From NCBI GenBank assembly GCA_020746105.1, contig CM036626.1, positions 13,038,001-13,102,000 on the forward strand: a DNA stretch of 64,000 nucleotides. Direction: 5' to 3'. The notes below the pieces were generated by a model. The model searched no databases. It saw only the letters and a program-made list of their open reading frames with translations, and was not told the DNA's origin. Positions 12,301 to 24,400 of the stretch are shown one piece after another. This DNA comes from Trogon surrucura. Taxonomy: Eukaryota > Chordata > Aves > Trogoniformes > Trogonidae. Every line of letters starts with the position of its first letter. Within the stretch, counting starts at the first letter, position 1. The translations under genes were made by a program, and so were the position numbers.

Positions 12301-12940
12301 CCACTCAGTCCCATTGTCACCTCCGTTCACTGATGCCGGGTATCAGGCATACAAGATACAAGCCCCTCTCAGAGGAAAACACTGCTTCTACTGGTCTTGG
12401 TAGAAAGGGGGAAAACATCAAGGAAGGAAAAGAAAGAGCTCAGTGAGTGGGAACAAGGGAAGATGGAGCTGAGCCCAGACAATGAGGCTGGGCAGGACAG
12501 AAGCAGGAACCAGCAGAAGTTAATGTAAGATAGTGTCTTATCTTTGCTAGGACGGGAGCCCTTCTGCTTCAGACAGCTCAGGATGCCCTAAAGCGAGGGG
12601 AGGAATGATAGCTAAGAAGGTGATTTCCATCATCTTTCCACCAAAAAAAAATGGTTTTAAATGAAAGCAGACTTGCAGAGTCACCTACAAAACTGCTGGG
12701 AACTCAGGTGGTAGCAGGTTATGGTGGTGTGCTTATGTGCCAAATTGTCCCACGTGTCTCTGGATCCAAATTCCTTCTAGATCATGACATCCTTCAAGGT
12801 TCACCTCTAAAAGTCTTAGCTCAGCACTTAAGCATGTAGCCCAGAATTACCAACGAAGTCTCTCAGGCCCCGAGGAAAATGGGCAACGGGAAGAGGCAGC
12901 CGAGACCAGCCTGTTGCTACTTTGGAGCTCAAAAACATGA
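9371..12940. other. Gene-free stretch
   Basis: I recognise no exon, RNA gene or repeat. Several 100-180-codon frames occur on both strands, overlap one another and show no domain, so I treat them as chance. Confidence 0.5.
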
Positions 12941-13050
12941 GCTCTGCCCAGGCTTTCTGCGACCTCTGTCAAGTCATTTAATCTCTGTCTGTGTCAGGTA
13001 GCTCCAATGGGAGAGAACAACTCCTTTCCTGCAGAGAGCGTTGTAAGGCA
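12941..13050 (+). mobile_element. MIR-type SINE relic
   Basis: The order of blocks follows the MIR core and 3' region: GCTCTGCC (12941), GCGACCT, CAAGTCATTTAATCTCTG (about 12970), TGTGTCAGG, then TTTCCTGCAGAG and GTTGTAAGGCA (ending about 13050). It is an old, diverged copy with no coding capacity. Amniote-wide MIR families (for example MIR1_Amn) are the likely source; a related L2/CR1 3' end cannot be excluded. Confidence 0.6.
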
Positions 13051-16000
13051 CAGTGGGCAGAGAACAAGCTGAGATGAGAAGAGCTCCACCTATAAGGTTT
13101 TTTATCATAGAAGTTGACCTAAAAGTTAGAAAAACAACAAACAAGCCAAATCTGCAGTATTGTCAACCAGAACATTTCACATGTTTCCCTCTCCATAAAG
13201 CTTAGAAAAAACACAACATCATTTCAAAAGTATCACAAAAGACTACCTTGGCTTTTTCTTGCCTTATTCTGCCCTCCTTCCTTTTAACAGTGAAATTTGT
13301 GCTTTTCTTTTTGAAAACAAAGCCATCTGACAAAACACGCTCCCCAGACAGGTACAAAAATACTGCAGGTAAAACAGAACTATCAAGCAACAGGCTCCTT
13401 TGAAGAAGGACTGATGTCAGAGACCCAAAAGATGCTCTGGCTGGCACCACCAGTGAGACCCTAATCATACCAGAAGGCTTCTGGCTAAGGTTGAGACAAT
13501 GCAATTGCTTTTTAATTTGCAAACTGTGCATATTTTCCTGATGATGTTTATGCCGAGCTACAGATGGGTGCTCTGCCATTGACCAGATAATTGCCAAAGA
13601 GTTAGCTCCTGTCTCGGGTACTTTAACCTTGCTGTTTATACTCAGCAGCACAATAGTTTCAAGTCCAGCTCAGAAGCACTTGAGGGTAATAAACTGGGAG
13701 AGGGGAGGGGAAGGGCTACGCAATACTGTTATGATTGTGCAAAGGTTTCTGTTTTCTTTCTTGTTATCCTAATAACCCTTTTATAGAGCACGTTGTTGGC
13801 AAAGCCCTCTGCTGAGGCAGCCGGTTCTGTGTAGGCACAAGACAATTTGCAAAAGCAATAAACTGACATTCAGCTGAAAAAGCCTGCTAGAAAGATGAGC
13901 CATCAGCAAATCCCCCTACACATGCATGGCCTTAAAGACACGCTGGGTTTAATATTGCAGTGAAAAAAATAAATAAAAAAACCCAAACAATGAACAGGCG
14001 GTGTACTGCAGCGCCCCAGTCATACCAGTACGCTGCAGGAGCAGACATGGGCTCTGCTCCCGGGTGCCTGGAGGCATGGTGGCCTGGGAGGTGCCCCGGG
14101 GTCACCGACCACAGGTACCTGCTTCATGGGAACCCCTTTGGAAATGGCTAACGATCCTGCCTGAAGACAGGTTGGCTGATTGCTTCTGCATCTGCTGGTA
14201 GGGTGATTTTCCAGAATCAGCTTCCTTTGGTGATTAGAAACCCTCAGGTTTGCAGCCCAGAGCTATCTGCTGGAAATTTCTCATTTATTCTGGGCTTGAT
14301 GCTGTACGTGAGCGTGAATGACCCTTCTCTCTCCGCACATTTACCTCCTTGCTGTATTTACAAGAACAACTGTATTTCCCCCCAGCTTTGGGCTCTGACT
14401 CATGCTCACAGGCAGACACCCCAGGTGAAGGGGGACACATAACACCATTAGGCCCCTTCCTCCCCCTCCCTGGAAGCTGTCACCCCATTCCAGGGATGGC
14501 TGAAGAGGACAGGCAGCTGCTCTCAGGCAGCACACTGACCACTTGGCTGCTGATCACAGGTTTACACAGTAAGCCACAGCTCACCAGAGCCCCATGGGAT
14601 AGCATTTTGACCCCCCGTCTCGCTGTGTGGAGCCTCCCCTGTGAGGTCCCCCAGATCTCGTGTGCTTTTTCCACAAGCACATCATGTCAGTGGTTAATGT
14701 TCACCCTACAACCAACAATCACAGCTCAGACTTTCTAGTCAGTCTTCCATTTGCAGAAGAAGCTCCCGTGCTCACCCCACATGCTGGGGTACCTTTCTGC
14801 ACTGTTGTGATCCTTCTATCCCAGTCTCTTCGTGTTTGCCCAGTCCTCAAGGTCGTGGGGCGCCTCGGTGACAGCCTGATCCTCCTCTACACGCATAATG
14901 CACGTGGCACCCAAGTAGTTTTGACTAGCACAACCCCTTTTGTGTCCAGGCCATTAATCAAAAATAAGATTAATTTGGAGACTGGAGAACTGCATCAGTA
15001 ACATCCTTCAACCCTAACAGTTACACGCATCCTGGTCCTTTCTGTAAGGACCTCATTGGTTTCAGAGTAGGCAAGCACAAAATGTAGCTTTGAAGGGTCT
15101 CTGGTTAGCCAAGGACACAGGCTCCAAAGAATAAGTCATCAGCTGAGGTGTAAAGGAGAGCAAAATTTATTGCATTCAGAGCCAGGCTGGCTGGAGAAAT
15201 CAAGCCTGAGAAAATAGAGACATATTACCAGGGCAAAACCTAGCGCCAAGTCTTAAGCCTATACTTTTGCAGACGGCTAATCCTACTAACATTAAAACAG
15301 GAGCTGAGAGTTTTTAATGGCAGAGCTATTTAAGGAGAGCTCATTTAACTCTTCATCATCTCCCTAAGATCCTGGTGGAGGAAAAAGCCTCGTAACTCAG
15401 AGGTCTGCTGGACATGAAAGGCAAGCAGATGTCAATACGAGTGGGGAGAAGACATGGGGAGGATCTGGTGGCACATCTGACAGCCTCACTGATGGCTCCG
15501 CTCGCTTGGAGGGAGCAGGCTGGGCACACAGCATACAGCAACACTGATCTTGTTTTAGTGATACCATTTACAACCTGTTCAGCTAAACCAGCTCGTTGTG
15601 CTGTCACCTTCCCTCTCCAGTCCTCTGCTAAGCTTCATCCCACTAAATATCATCAGAGATACCTTGTACCACACCCACCAAGCTTCTCTCTAGGACTCGT
15701 TTCCACCAACGGCAGACCTCCAGGGGCACCCAGCCAAGCCAGGCAATGAGCACGGGGCCACCCTTCAGCTGGAAATCCTCACCAGCAGTGGCATGGCACC
15801 CACCCCCGCTGCTGGGACAGGCACTGGTGGCCCGGTTGCGCCTGTGCCCAGCGGCTGCGGGAGACTGGTCATTAATCAGGAAGAGAGCAGAGGCAGAGGA
15901 GCTGGAGAGCAGGTGGAGAGAGGGGGAGCAACAGCTTGCTGCTCGCTGGAGTCCTGGCAGCCCCGCTCGGCACTTTGTCAATGCTCCCTCTACTTAATCT

Positions 16001-16334
16001 TCTTTCCAGAAGAGCATCTTGTTTAAATGGGATGATTCTTATTAAGATCATTAACTCCTGCAGTGAGTGCTGACCTGATGTGACCTCCCACAACCCTGCA
16101 CTTTGCAGCCCCCTTCCATCAGGTCCGCATTGTCTTTCATCTCACACTGCTCCATTCTTCTGATGTGCTCCACCACCATTGACTCAAAGCTGCCCAAGTC
16201 CTTACCTTATCTAGCTCCATCCCCTTCCTTCATAGGGACCTGCCATGACGTGCTACCCATTTAAATCCCTTTTGGGGCTTCCCACTTGCTTGTCTCCTGC
16301 TCATCACCTTCCCAGTGTGCCACCCTACCTGGTA
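13051..16334. other. Gene-free stretch
   Basis: No gene recognised. A moderately AT-rich part at about 13490-13660 may be a conserved noncoding segment. A 149-codon frame on the minus strand across 13202-13651 shows no known domain, and I do not call it. Confidence 0.45.
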
Positions 16335-16396
16335 GAGGGAGGTCCCACTCCACTGAGGACGAGCAGGGACAGATGAAAGACATAGGTACCACTGGT
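16335..16396. repeat. 62-bp dispersed repeat, copy 1
   Basis: This aligns without gaps to 17831-17892 with 15 mismatches by my count, including an identical 16-base core CGAGCAGGGACAGATG. The repeat family is not recognised. On the minus strand both copies could encode a similar peptide segment around ICPCSSS / ICPCSTS, so either an old interspersed repeat or a duplicated exon-like segment is possible. Confidence 0.7.
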
Positions 16397-17199
16397 GTGG
16401 CCAGGAGGATGCAGCTCAGATGCCCCATTTCTCCCCAGCACCCTTCAGCTTGCTGACCCCAAGTGCCCCAAGCAGACCCCAGCTCCCCAGCCTGATGCCT
16501 TCCCACTTGAGTGCAAGCTCTTTGCCATTTCCCCCTAAAAGCACTCTGCTACTGAAGGAAGCCCATCACGTTCCAGTTTAGGTAAGCAAGGGGGTTTGCT
16601 GCTCCAGCTGTTGTCCAGCCACCAACAAAGTCTTAATTTTAATCACCAGTCACATCAAAAGAGAAAAAACAATTCCCTCCTCACACTGGCACACTTGCAC
16701 TCTCACGCCTCACTCACTTCTCAAAATAAGGGCATCTTTCTGGAGCAAAAACTTCAGGGGATGGGGAGGGTCAAGATTTTTTTTACATGTTTCACATCAC
16801 TTTTACTTAAAACATGCTTTATGCAGCTGTCAGAAACCAAAATGAGAATTTTGTATTTTTTTAGCAGTCTTTGAAATAAGGATGCTATGTGGGATCAATT
16901 TTTTATGGCAGTAAAGTAAAGGGGGAAAATAGCAGCAATTTTCTCTTTTGAACATGGCCTGTTTAATGGCATAGATGTCACGGTGCAGCTTTATCTAGAG
17001 AGAGGGAGAAAAAGCCACAAAATGGTACTGTGGTCAATCAAAGACTTCTACACTACAATCTGCTGCTCCATCTCTCCTAGAGCCAGCTGAGATTTCCATC
17101 ACTTCTCCTCTTAGCCTTTCTTTCCATCTCTCCCCCCCTCTGCAGCCTTGACAGAAGTTAAAATCAAGCACTAAGTGCCCAGATCCAACAGTCCCTCTG
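16397..17199. other. Gene-free stretch
   Basis: Nothing recognisable. AT content rises at about 16780-16960. Confidence 0.5.
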
Positions 17200-17830
17200 C
17201 GGAAAACGCCGGCATGCCAGGCACAGCCCCTCCTCGGGAATAACGAGAGCGATGCAGCACGTCGGAAACGCACACAGGGAGCTGGGGAAATGCTGCTCCT
17301 CCAGTGGCGTTTTGGTTCCCGTGATACCCCGCAAGCAAGAAAATCCATTTTATCACAGGGCTAACAAACCCACACCAGCTATGCTTGATCCGAGTACCTG
17401 GCAGACATCGCTCCCCTCCCTTCCTGCGAGGGCAGAGCGGAGGGGCTCAGCTCCAGCTCGTAGGAGCCGCAACCCCTGCAGCCTCACTTCCCTTGCCCAC
17501 CGCTGTGCTCTGTGCAGCAGCGTGGACTCGTATTTTATTTTCCCCGCCTCTCTTTGCCCTTTCTTTACTGCACGCAGTCTTAATGGTGCCCACCGCCCTC
17601 GCCAGCACAGCTCTGCCAGGACAAAGCAGGACACAAGCCCTGGGCAGAGGCACAGACGTTTCAAACCGCATCCCCGGAGGTGCTGCCAGCAGCACCCACT
17701 CCCATGTGTCTGGTGTAGAGGCAGCTCCGCTCCATCCCTCAGCCATCTCCAGGGACCCCACTGCAGGAGAGGTGACATCCCTGCTCTGTCCTCCCACGGA
17801 GCTTGGTCCTCACCCCTGAGAGGCAGCCAG

Positions 17831-17892
17831 GAGGGAGGTTCAATCCCATGGAAGTCGAGCAGGGACAGATGTAAGACGTGGGTACTGCTGTA
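17831..17892. repeat. 62-bp dispersed repeat, copy 2
   Basis: Partner of 16335-16396, in direct orientation 1496 bases downstream. The core CGAGCAGGGACAGATG is identical, with flanking similarity on both sides. Confidence 0.7.
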
Positions 17893-18566
17893 CAGGCTTT
17901 GCACCTCACCCGCCCACGGCTGCAAGGCTGTCCTGGTTGGCCCTGGGGATGACCCCTACACATCGGTGCTGCCGGCACAGGAAACTGCTCCAGGGAGTTG
18001 GGGTGAGCCCTGCCCACACCAAACCACCCAGCAGTGCTTAGACACCAGCAGTGCGGAGGCTCCAGGCAGCAGAGCCGGGGGAAGCCTGGCTGGACACAGC
18101 AGCTTGCCAGCAGCTCGACTCGTCCTTCATCCCCCGTGGTGGCAGAGGGAGCAGGAACTGGACAAAGGACAAAGCCCTCTGCAGAAAGCCTGGCCGGATC
18201 CTGGCCTTTCTGACACCCTCCCGCACGACCCCCCCAGAAGCACACAAGGCTTGCCTGGCTCCACACATCTCCTGCCCGCACCCAGAGAGACAAATTTATT
18301 TCAAGCTTTGTCAGCTTGTTTAGGTCCCATTTTTAGGATACTTTTTTTCACAAACAATCTTACACAAAACCTTACATGGACTAAAACGCGCAGGATTGCA
18401 TTTCTTCTCGATTTCCCTTAAAACCACAACATATTTCTGTTCCCTCCTGTGCAGAGGTCCAGGCACAAGTCTGCCCGGCTCCGGCAGGCAGGACGGAGCA
18501 CCCAGCGGGGATCCAGCCCAGCAAAGGCCAGGTACAAACAGTTTTGGGAAGGACCAGGAATGCCCC

Positions 18567-18770
18567 TTGTTTTCATTATTTCAGCCTTAATTAGATGCAC
18601 ACTGAAGGCTTGAAGCCAAGTTTCTGATTCTAGCTTCCCTGAGGCTTGGGGGCATTGGGGTCTGGGGTTCGATTCTGGAGCCAGAGGCGGTTTAATTCTC
18701 ATCATTAACAACGCGGAGAGGGACTTTACCCTGTCCTGGACTAATCCCTTCTGTAATTAGCTGCGAAGAG
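18567..18770. promoter_or_regulatory. Candidate conserved noncoding block
   Basis: A homeodomain-motif-rich piece inside the GC-rich domain: TTAATTAG at 18587-18594, CTAATCCC at 18741-18748 and TAATTAG at 18754-18760. It also contains GGTTCGATTC at 18666-18675, which matches the core of a Pol III B box. I see no convincing A box upstream, so no tRNA or intact SINE is called. Confidence 0.22.
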
Positions 18771-19070
18771 GGAGGATGCACAGACCTCTGGCTTTGAAAA
18801 CAACTGACCTTCAAATGTCAAACATCTCCACGTCCCATGTTCTGCTCTTGACACTGCGGCTGTGTTGGAAGCAAGGACATTGGGACAGCGGCTGTGGAGG
18901 TGCCAGGTCCCCTGGCGGACCCCAGCTCTCGTTCTTCCTGTGCACAGCAAGAAAGTGCTGACACAGTGGGGACTTCCACAGCATAGCCCAGCCCTGGGTG
19001 ATGACCCTGCCACACACAGCAAGGGAATTCCATGCTCTTCATATTGCTCACCATCAGCTTTGTTTGACCC

Positions 19071-19145
19071 ACGAGGACACCAAGCACAAAGATGTAAAGT
19101 TACTCACCTGAGGCCAGAGAGTGAGTTAAAGGCAAAATTAAGAGA
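19071..19145 (-). mobile_element. MIR-type SINE relic
   Basis: The plus strand reads as the complement of a MIR: CGAGGACACCAAGCACAAAG, then ATGTAAAGTTACTCACCTGA, AGTGAGTTAAAGGCAAAATT. This follows the familiar order 'GAGGAAACTGAGGCACAGAG, GTTAAGTGACTTGCCCAAGG, AGTAAGTGGCAGA'. It is an old, diverged, minus-strand copy. Confidence 0.6.
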
Positions 19146-19275
19146 CCATAGCCAGGCCCCACTTGACAAACGAATACCATAGCCAGAACAGGCACTGCAT
19201 TGTGTTAAGGGTTCAAAAGACAAAAAACACCAGAGAGAGAAGCAAGGGGACAAAGGGGAAACACAGCCTAGCTCC

Positions 19276-19297
19276 TTGCAGGCACTTGCAGGCACTT
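19276..19297. repeat. 10-bp tandem duplication
   Basis: TTGCAGGCAC occurs twice in direct succession (19276-19285, 19286-19295), followed by TT. Confidence 0.7.
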
Positions 19298-21119
19298 CCA
19301 CCAAGGCTCAAGGCTGCAGGACAGGGATGGGGAAGCGAAGAAGCTCCAGCTGAGAAGCAGGATCAGCAGAGCACAGCCCGTGTAACCGAGGTCACGGACA
19401 CAAACGACATCTGGGGCTAAAACATGGGTGAGCAGTCAACGTCACCTGCTCTCCCCAGCCTGGGCCACCCCTTGCTCTCCGCAGGGACCCCAATCCGACC
19501 AGCAGCACAGGCAGCACCGCTGCAGAGCGACCCCAAGGGTGCTGCGGCTGCCTTGCTCTACCCTTGCCACACTCCTCTGCACAAGGCTTCTCCGTCTCCA
19601 AGGGCACGGGAAGGACACAGGGGCTGCCAGGCTCTCGCTGCGCTGCAGAGGGGTGCAAGGGGTGTCAGAGCAGTCACAGAGAAAGAGGAGAGGCTCCAGG
19701 AATGGGGAGGGGGCATGCAAGGCTCCAAAAACGCATGTGCTTCCTGGGTGCAATCCCTGCTGCTGCCCGCACCCACCCGTGGGACCCCTGGGAACAGCTC
19801 CCGCCCAGGGAGCAGCTGTGGAGCCCTGGCTTTCAGTTTCCTGTGCTGGGTCATGCTGGGCACTGCAAATAGCAATGCTGAGAGTCCCAAAAGTGCTTGG
19901 TACCCTCCAAACGAAGGGCAAAGAGACAGCTCTGATGCAGGGAGGAGTACAACTCTGTGACGTCTCTGCCAGGGGAAGGCGCTCCAGCAAGCTGCTGCTG
20001 CTGCGGCTGTGGGAGCCGCTCGCACAGCTTTCCCTCAAAAATTCACATCTGAACCAGCCCCCAGCAGCAACAGTAGCGCCTGCACGGCCCAGCTCACAGA
20101 GCAAACACCCCGCGCACCCCAACATCGTCTCGCCCAGAGCCCACCATGCTGATGTTTGCCAAGCGCTGTTTACAGAGCCAAGCGCTCACCTCTCTCTGTG
20201 GCTCTGCCTTGCTTCGGGAGGATGGGCTTGCAAATAATTTATGTTAACCGGCTCGCAGCTCCTGTTAACCGCTTTTGTGCATCCTAAACCTTCCTTCTGG
20301 AGCCAGCTGGAGCGCGTGGGGAGGACCGAACAGGAGCAGCACTTTCCCAGACGTACTGTCATGACCTGAAGCATCACGGCTACGCCAAGAGCACGTGCTG
20401 GGCGGTTTGATACGGGGTGAGCAGGGCACATCGGGCACAGGGAAGGCAGCTGGTACAAGAGCAGCACAGCAGGCAGCAGTGCCCCAGCAAAATCAGCTCT
20501 GGGGATGGGCAGCCAGGCTCTAGTAGGTGGGTGCAGCCCTGTGGCACCACAAACCCGCTGCTGGCACCCAGGGAGGGCACCTGCACGCAGCAGCACCCAG
20601 ACAGCCCTGAGACATCCCCAGTGTACTGTGACACAGATGAGGTCTCTGAGGACAGTAAGTCTTCCCTGAGTGCCACGGAGCTGAAACCTGCACAAGAGGA
20701 AATGCTGCAAGGTACCTTTTGCACCAGCTGCCAAGCTTTGCCCCATGGGGTAAACACCTCACATGCCAGGAGCCTCTGACTGGTGCTGCACGTACACCAG
20801 CATCCCTTGCCAGTCCTGCCTGCTGCTGGTGTCCCCCAGAAGTGGTGGCAAGCAGGGCAGGGATGGGTGCTGGCACAGTGGGAGTGCCTCCTCCAACACA
20901 CGCTCCCCAGGGACAGGAGCCCCACAGTAACAGCCCCCCTGGCAAATTTCAGGGGCCCCTGCCAGGACACAGTGCCAAGGCCAGGCTGGTGGCCGTGGCC
21001 AGAAGTCATTGGCAGGAAGACACCCGTGTCCGTCACCCCAGGTCCGCAGGTGCTGGCAGCACCCACTACCTGTCGACAGCCGCATCCTGCTCCTCCCACA
21101 GCACTGAGACTTGGAAACA

Positions 21120-21480
21120 ATTAGCAATTCCGAGCTACAAAACATTGTCCCGGTGGGATAATAAACTCCAACATCTGTCAGAAGAGCTAGCGCCTATCAA
21201 ATTGCCAAGAGAAACGTTTTTCTTCTCATTCAATTCACAGCTAAATTGAAAACAACCCCAGAAAGTATCCAGTGGCACCGGCTCACCATCCATCTCTGCG
21301 AGCGTGCAAGCTGTTCGCCATTGCAGGAAAAGCATCCCGGCCATGCAGTGATCACTCACTCAAATTAACAAATCATTTTATTTAGATATGAGAGGAAGCC
21401 GTAATTGACTGATGGTATGCTCCCATATGGCACTGTACACTGGAGAAGAAATAAAATACTCAATGCAAACACCCCCTTGG
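21120..21480. promoter_or_regulatory. Candidate conserved noncoding block
   Basis: An AT-rich island at the right edge of the GC-rich domain. It contains ACATTGTCCC (SOX-like), ATTAGCAATT, CTATCAAATTGCC, CAAATTAACAAATCATTTTA and GTAATTGACTGATGG. The sharp compositional boundary and clustered homeodomain/SOX-type cores suggest a regulatory element; this is unverified. Confidence 0.25.
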
Positions 21481-24400
21481 AGCACACACTTGTTGCAGCT
21501 CTGGGAGAGAAATGAACCGGAGGTTCGGGGGCTGCGGGGGGCCGGGCTAGTGATATGGGGGGCCACAGATGCCCACCCCTCTGCAACAAAACCACTGCCA
21601 AAACGCAGAGGAAGGTGATGGTTTCCTGCCCTTCCAGGCCCAGCAGCAAGGACCATCCAGGAAAAATGCAGTATCATAGGGGGAACCTTTAATATAGCGC
21701 AGAACCAGCAAAAAAAAGAAGGCGCCCTTATTTTCTACACGAGGGGAGGCAAAACTCATGCATGGGAATCCCATGGGTCTATGGCATCTCTGCAGGTGCT
21801 GCTCCTGCAAGGACTGGCACAGTAGCCACAGGATGGTCCCTGCCCTGTCTCCTCACCCCGTCTAAGGATGAAGCTGGCAGCCTGCCTGAGCACCAGTGGT
21901 CTCACAAGGTCCAGACAGGAATGGGCTGGACGAGAAGGGCTTGCAGCCACTTAAATCCTGACTGTGCCTCCTAAGGTGAACTTCAACATATGATGTAGAA
22001 ATTATGATGGGGGAATAAACTCCTACCTACTCTAAAACCAAATCTTCCCTCTGACAGTGACTTGGGAATTGGCTGCTTGATGGAGGGGATCATCCCAATG
22101 ACATGCACAGAGCTGGACAGTGTTCCCATTTTATCTGAGTTAATTCAGGACATTGGTACAAAAGGCAACATTTCAGGGAGTTAGGGCAACAAGGTCTCAG
22201 GCATACTCACTGAAAACAAAACTCAGCATGTTCCCACATCAACCTTCACAGCACATTGGGGCATATAGAGCCCAAAATCCCCGCTGGCGCCACAGCCCCC
22301 AAGGCTCTCCGCTTCCCTGGGCCTGGGCTGTATTCACAGCACAGGGAATAAAGGGCTGACAAAACCCGAAAAGCAAGTGGCGATGCTGGCAATAATCCCT
22401 GCAGGATTCTGCAGGCCAAGGAGGCATCTCACCTTCCTGCTCTGCAACACGCGAAAAGCCACAAATAAAATACAGCTCAAACGTAACACAACACTCGCAT
22501 ACAGAATCCTCCAAACTTATCTGAGAGATGGCTTGCTGACAATATGTCCGAACTAGAAATAACTAGTAAAGAGAAGCTGATTGAGAGCTGGCCACCTTTA
22601 TCCATGTTCTCAGCAACAGTTTTGCCAACTGTGCACAATGCCGGCTGAGATTTCTCTCCTCCCCCAAAATGCCAAAATCGTTCTGACTGCATGGTCGGAA
22701 GCATTTCATCAACAGAGGAGAGGTGCCTCCAGTGCCTGCCAGCCTGGCCAGCCCCGGGACGGCACTGGGCAGCAGAGCCTGGCCTGACCCTGCAGCTCCA
22801 CAGCACCAGGGATGGAGATGGGCTGAGGGGGCGGGAGGTACTCGCTGCACAGCTCTGTGTCCCTGCGAGACGCAGGGACGGCTGCTTTCCTAACAGAAGA
22901 AGGATGCAAGAGGAGGAATCCTTTTTGACTCTCTAGAGTGGAGGGAGGAGAAAAGCCATAGGCCAGGAAGGTGAGGAAGGCCTCAAATACTTTGCAATGT
23001 ATCACTGCCCACGGGCACAAGCCTCTGCCGAGTCTGGTGCTCCCCGGTTGCTAAGCCACGGCTGGCTGTGGACACGCTGGGAGCAGAGTGCGAGATGCAG
23101 TTTTACCTGATGGTGAAAATCACCCCAGACTCTCTCATTCACATGGCAACGGGGGAGACGGGAGAGGTGGGAAGGAGCGAGCACTTGGGTTTGGCTGGGT
23201 TTCCTCCTTTGAAATCCAGACAAGTTCAAGGGTGCGTGTGGTGTATAAAGCAAATAGGATGGGGACACGTAGCTGAGCTGCCCTCCCCATGTCCTCTGTG
23301 CCCAGCAGCTCCCAAGTCCTGGCCACGGCTCCTTCCCCAAGTCCTTCTCTCTCTCTGCCTGCCTCAGCCGCAGTGCCTGCAAGCAGCAGGCAGGGATACG
23401 ACACCCTTATTCAGGAGGTGGCTTGCAGATCATTTTAGGCTCAGCAGGTACGACAGACCTTGCGGTCAATGTCTCCCTCAGCCTCACAGCAGTCTCCAAA
23501 GCATCCCTGTGCTGCAGGATCCGGTGTGGCTGGCACCCTGTGTTACTTACTGTCACATTAAATAAGCACTGAGGCAAGGCTGCAGCTTTGCACGGGCTGC
23601 TCCTCCTGAGCAGCCATGAAACCACAGGCAAGCTCACCCTCAGTGTGGCCTGTGTCTGAGGCAGCTGGGTGACATTTTGAGACCTTTGCAGTAAATGAAC
23701 GAGGCAGCGAGACAATTTCCTGGAAATTATCCTGGATTTCCTTGCCTCTCCTCCTTCAGCTCTGCCACTATCAGAGTGGTCATTTTTTGGGGCTGGGAGC
23801 CTCCAGCAACACCCACCCAGAGAGCCTCATCCAGAGAAAGCTTCCAGGAGTAGGTTTCTGCAGGCAGGTCCTCCTCCAGCATCTGGAGCAGGTTCAGCAC
23901 AGCCACACCTCTGCTGATCTGACCCAGCTCACAGCAGGGCAGAGAGGTCAGAGAATAACCAAAAGCAAAAACCTCAGCAGACAATTCTGCAAGAGACCAT
24001 GATATCAAGAACAGACACATCGCCATTGGGTCTATGTATGTGGTGCTCTCCAGCTCACAGAGAAGGCAGAGGCTTGAGGCAGGAATTACTGGGTGAAATT
24101 CCCTGGCCCCTGTTAGGCAGGTCAGAGCTGATGGATACAACCATCCCTCCCGGTCTTTGTGTCTATGAACCACAGAGAATTGGAGAAAAAGGGAGAAGCT
24201 GTTTCCTGAGTGCTGACTCCTCCAGGTTAAAGAGGGACAGAGGAACGCTGGGCAGAGAATGAAGACAGCTTAGTCACACTGAGGGAGCTGTCAGATGGTT
24301 TTTGCGGTGGGTTTATGGGCCAGCAGGGCACAGTACTATGGGGAGGAAAAGAAACCATAAAGAACACTTACAGCCTTGTCCAGCCCCAGAATTTGTGAGG

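Larger units (their letters stand above)
17200..21119. other. GC-rich, stop-poor domain
   Basis: A roughly 4-kb GC-rich stretch with unusually few stop codons. A plus-strand frame of 389 codons (17252-18421) overlaps minus-strand frames of 190 (17353-17925) and 184 codons (17739-18293). Frames of 269 (plus, 19428-20237) and 227 codons (minus, 19442-20125) overlap in the same way. Long frames in several registers at once are expected of GC-rich DNA and argue against any single one being coding. None shows a domain I recognise. GC-rich microsegments of bird genomes do hide real exons, so this part deserves transcript evidence before being called empty. Confidence 0.5.

Noticed and set aside
13202-13651. 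149-codon minus-strand frame
   Set aside because: Composition is ordinary and no conserved motif is seen; treated as chance.
17252-18421. 389-codon plus-strand open frame
   Set aside because: It overlaps long minus-strand frames in the same GC-rich DNA, shows no domain, is proline/serine/arginine-rich as expected of GC-rich noise, and runs through an AT-rich tail without any splice or homology support.
19428-20237. 269-codon plus frame against a 227-codon minus frame
   Set aside because: Mutually overlapping frames without recognisable domains; best explained by few stop codons in GC-rich sequence.
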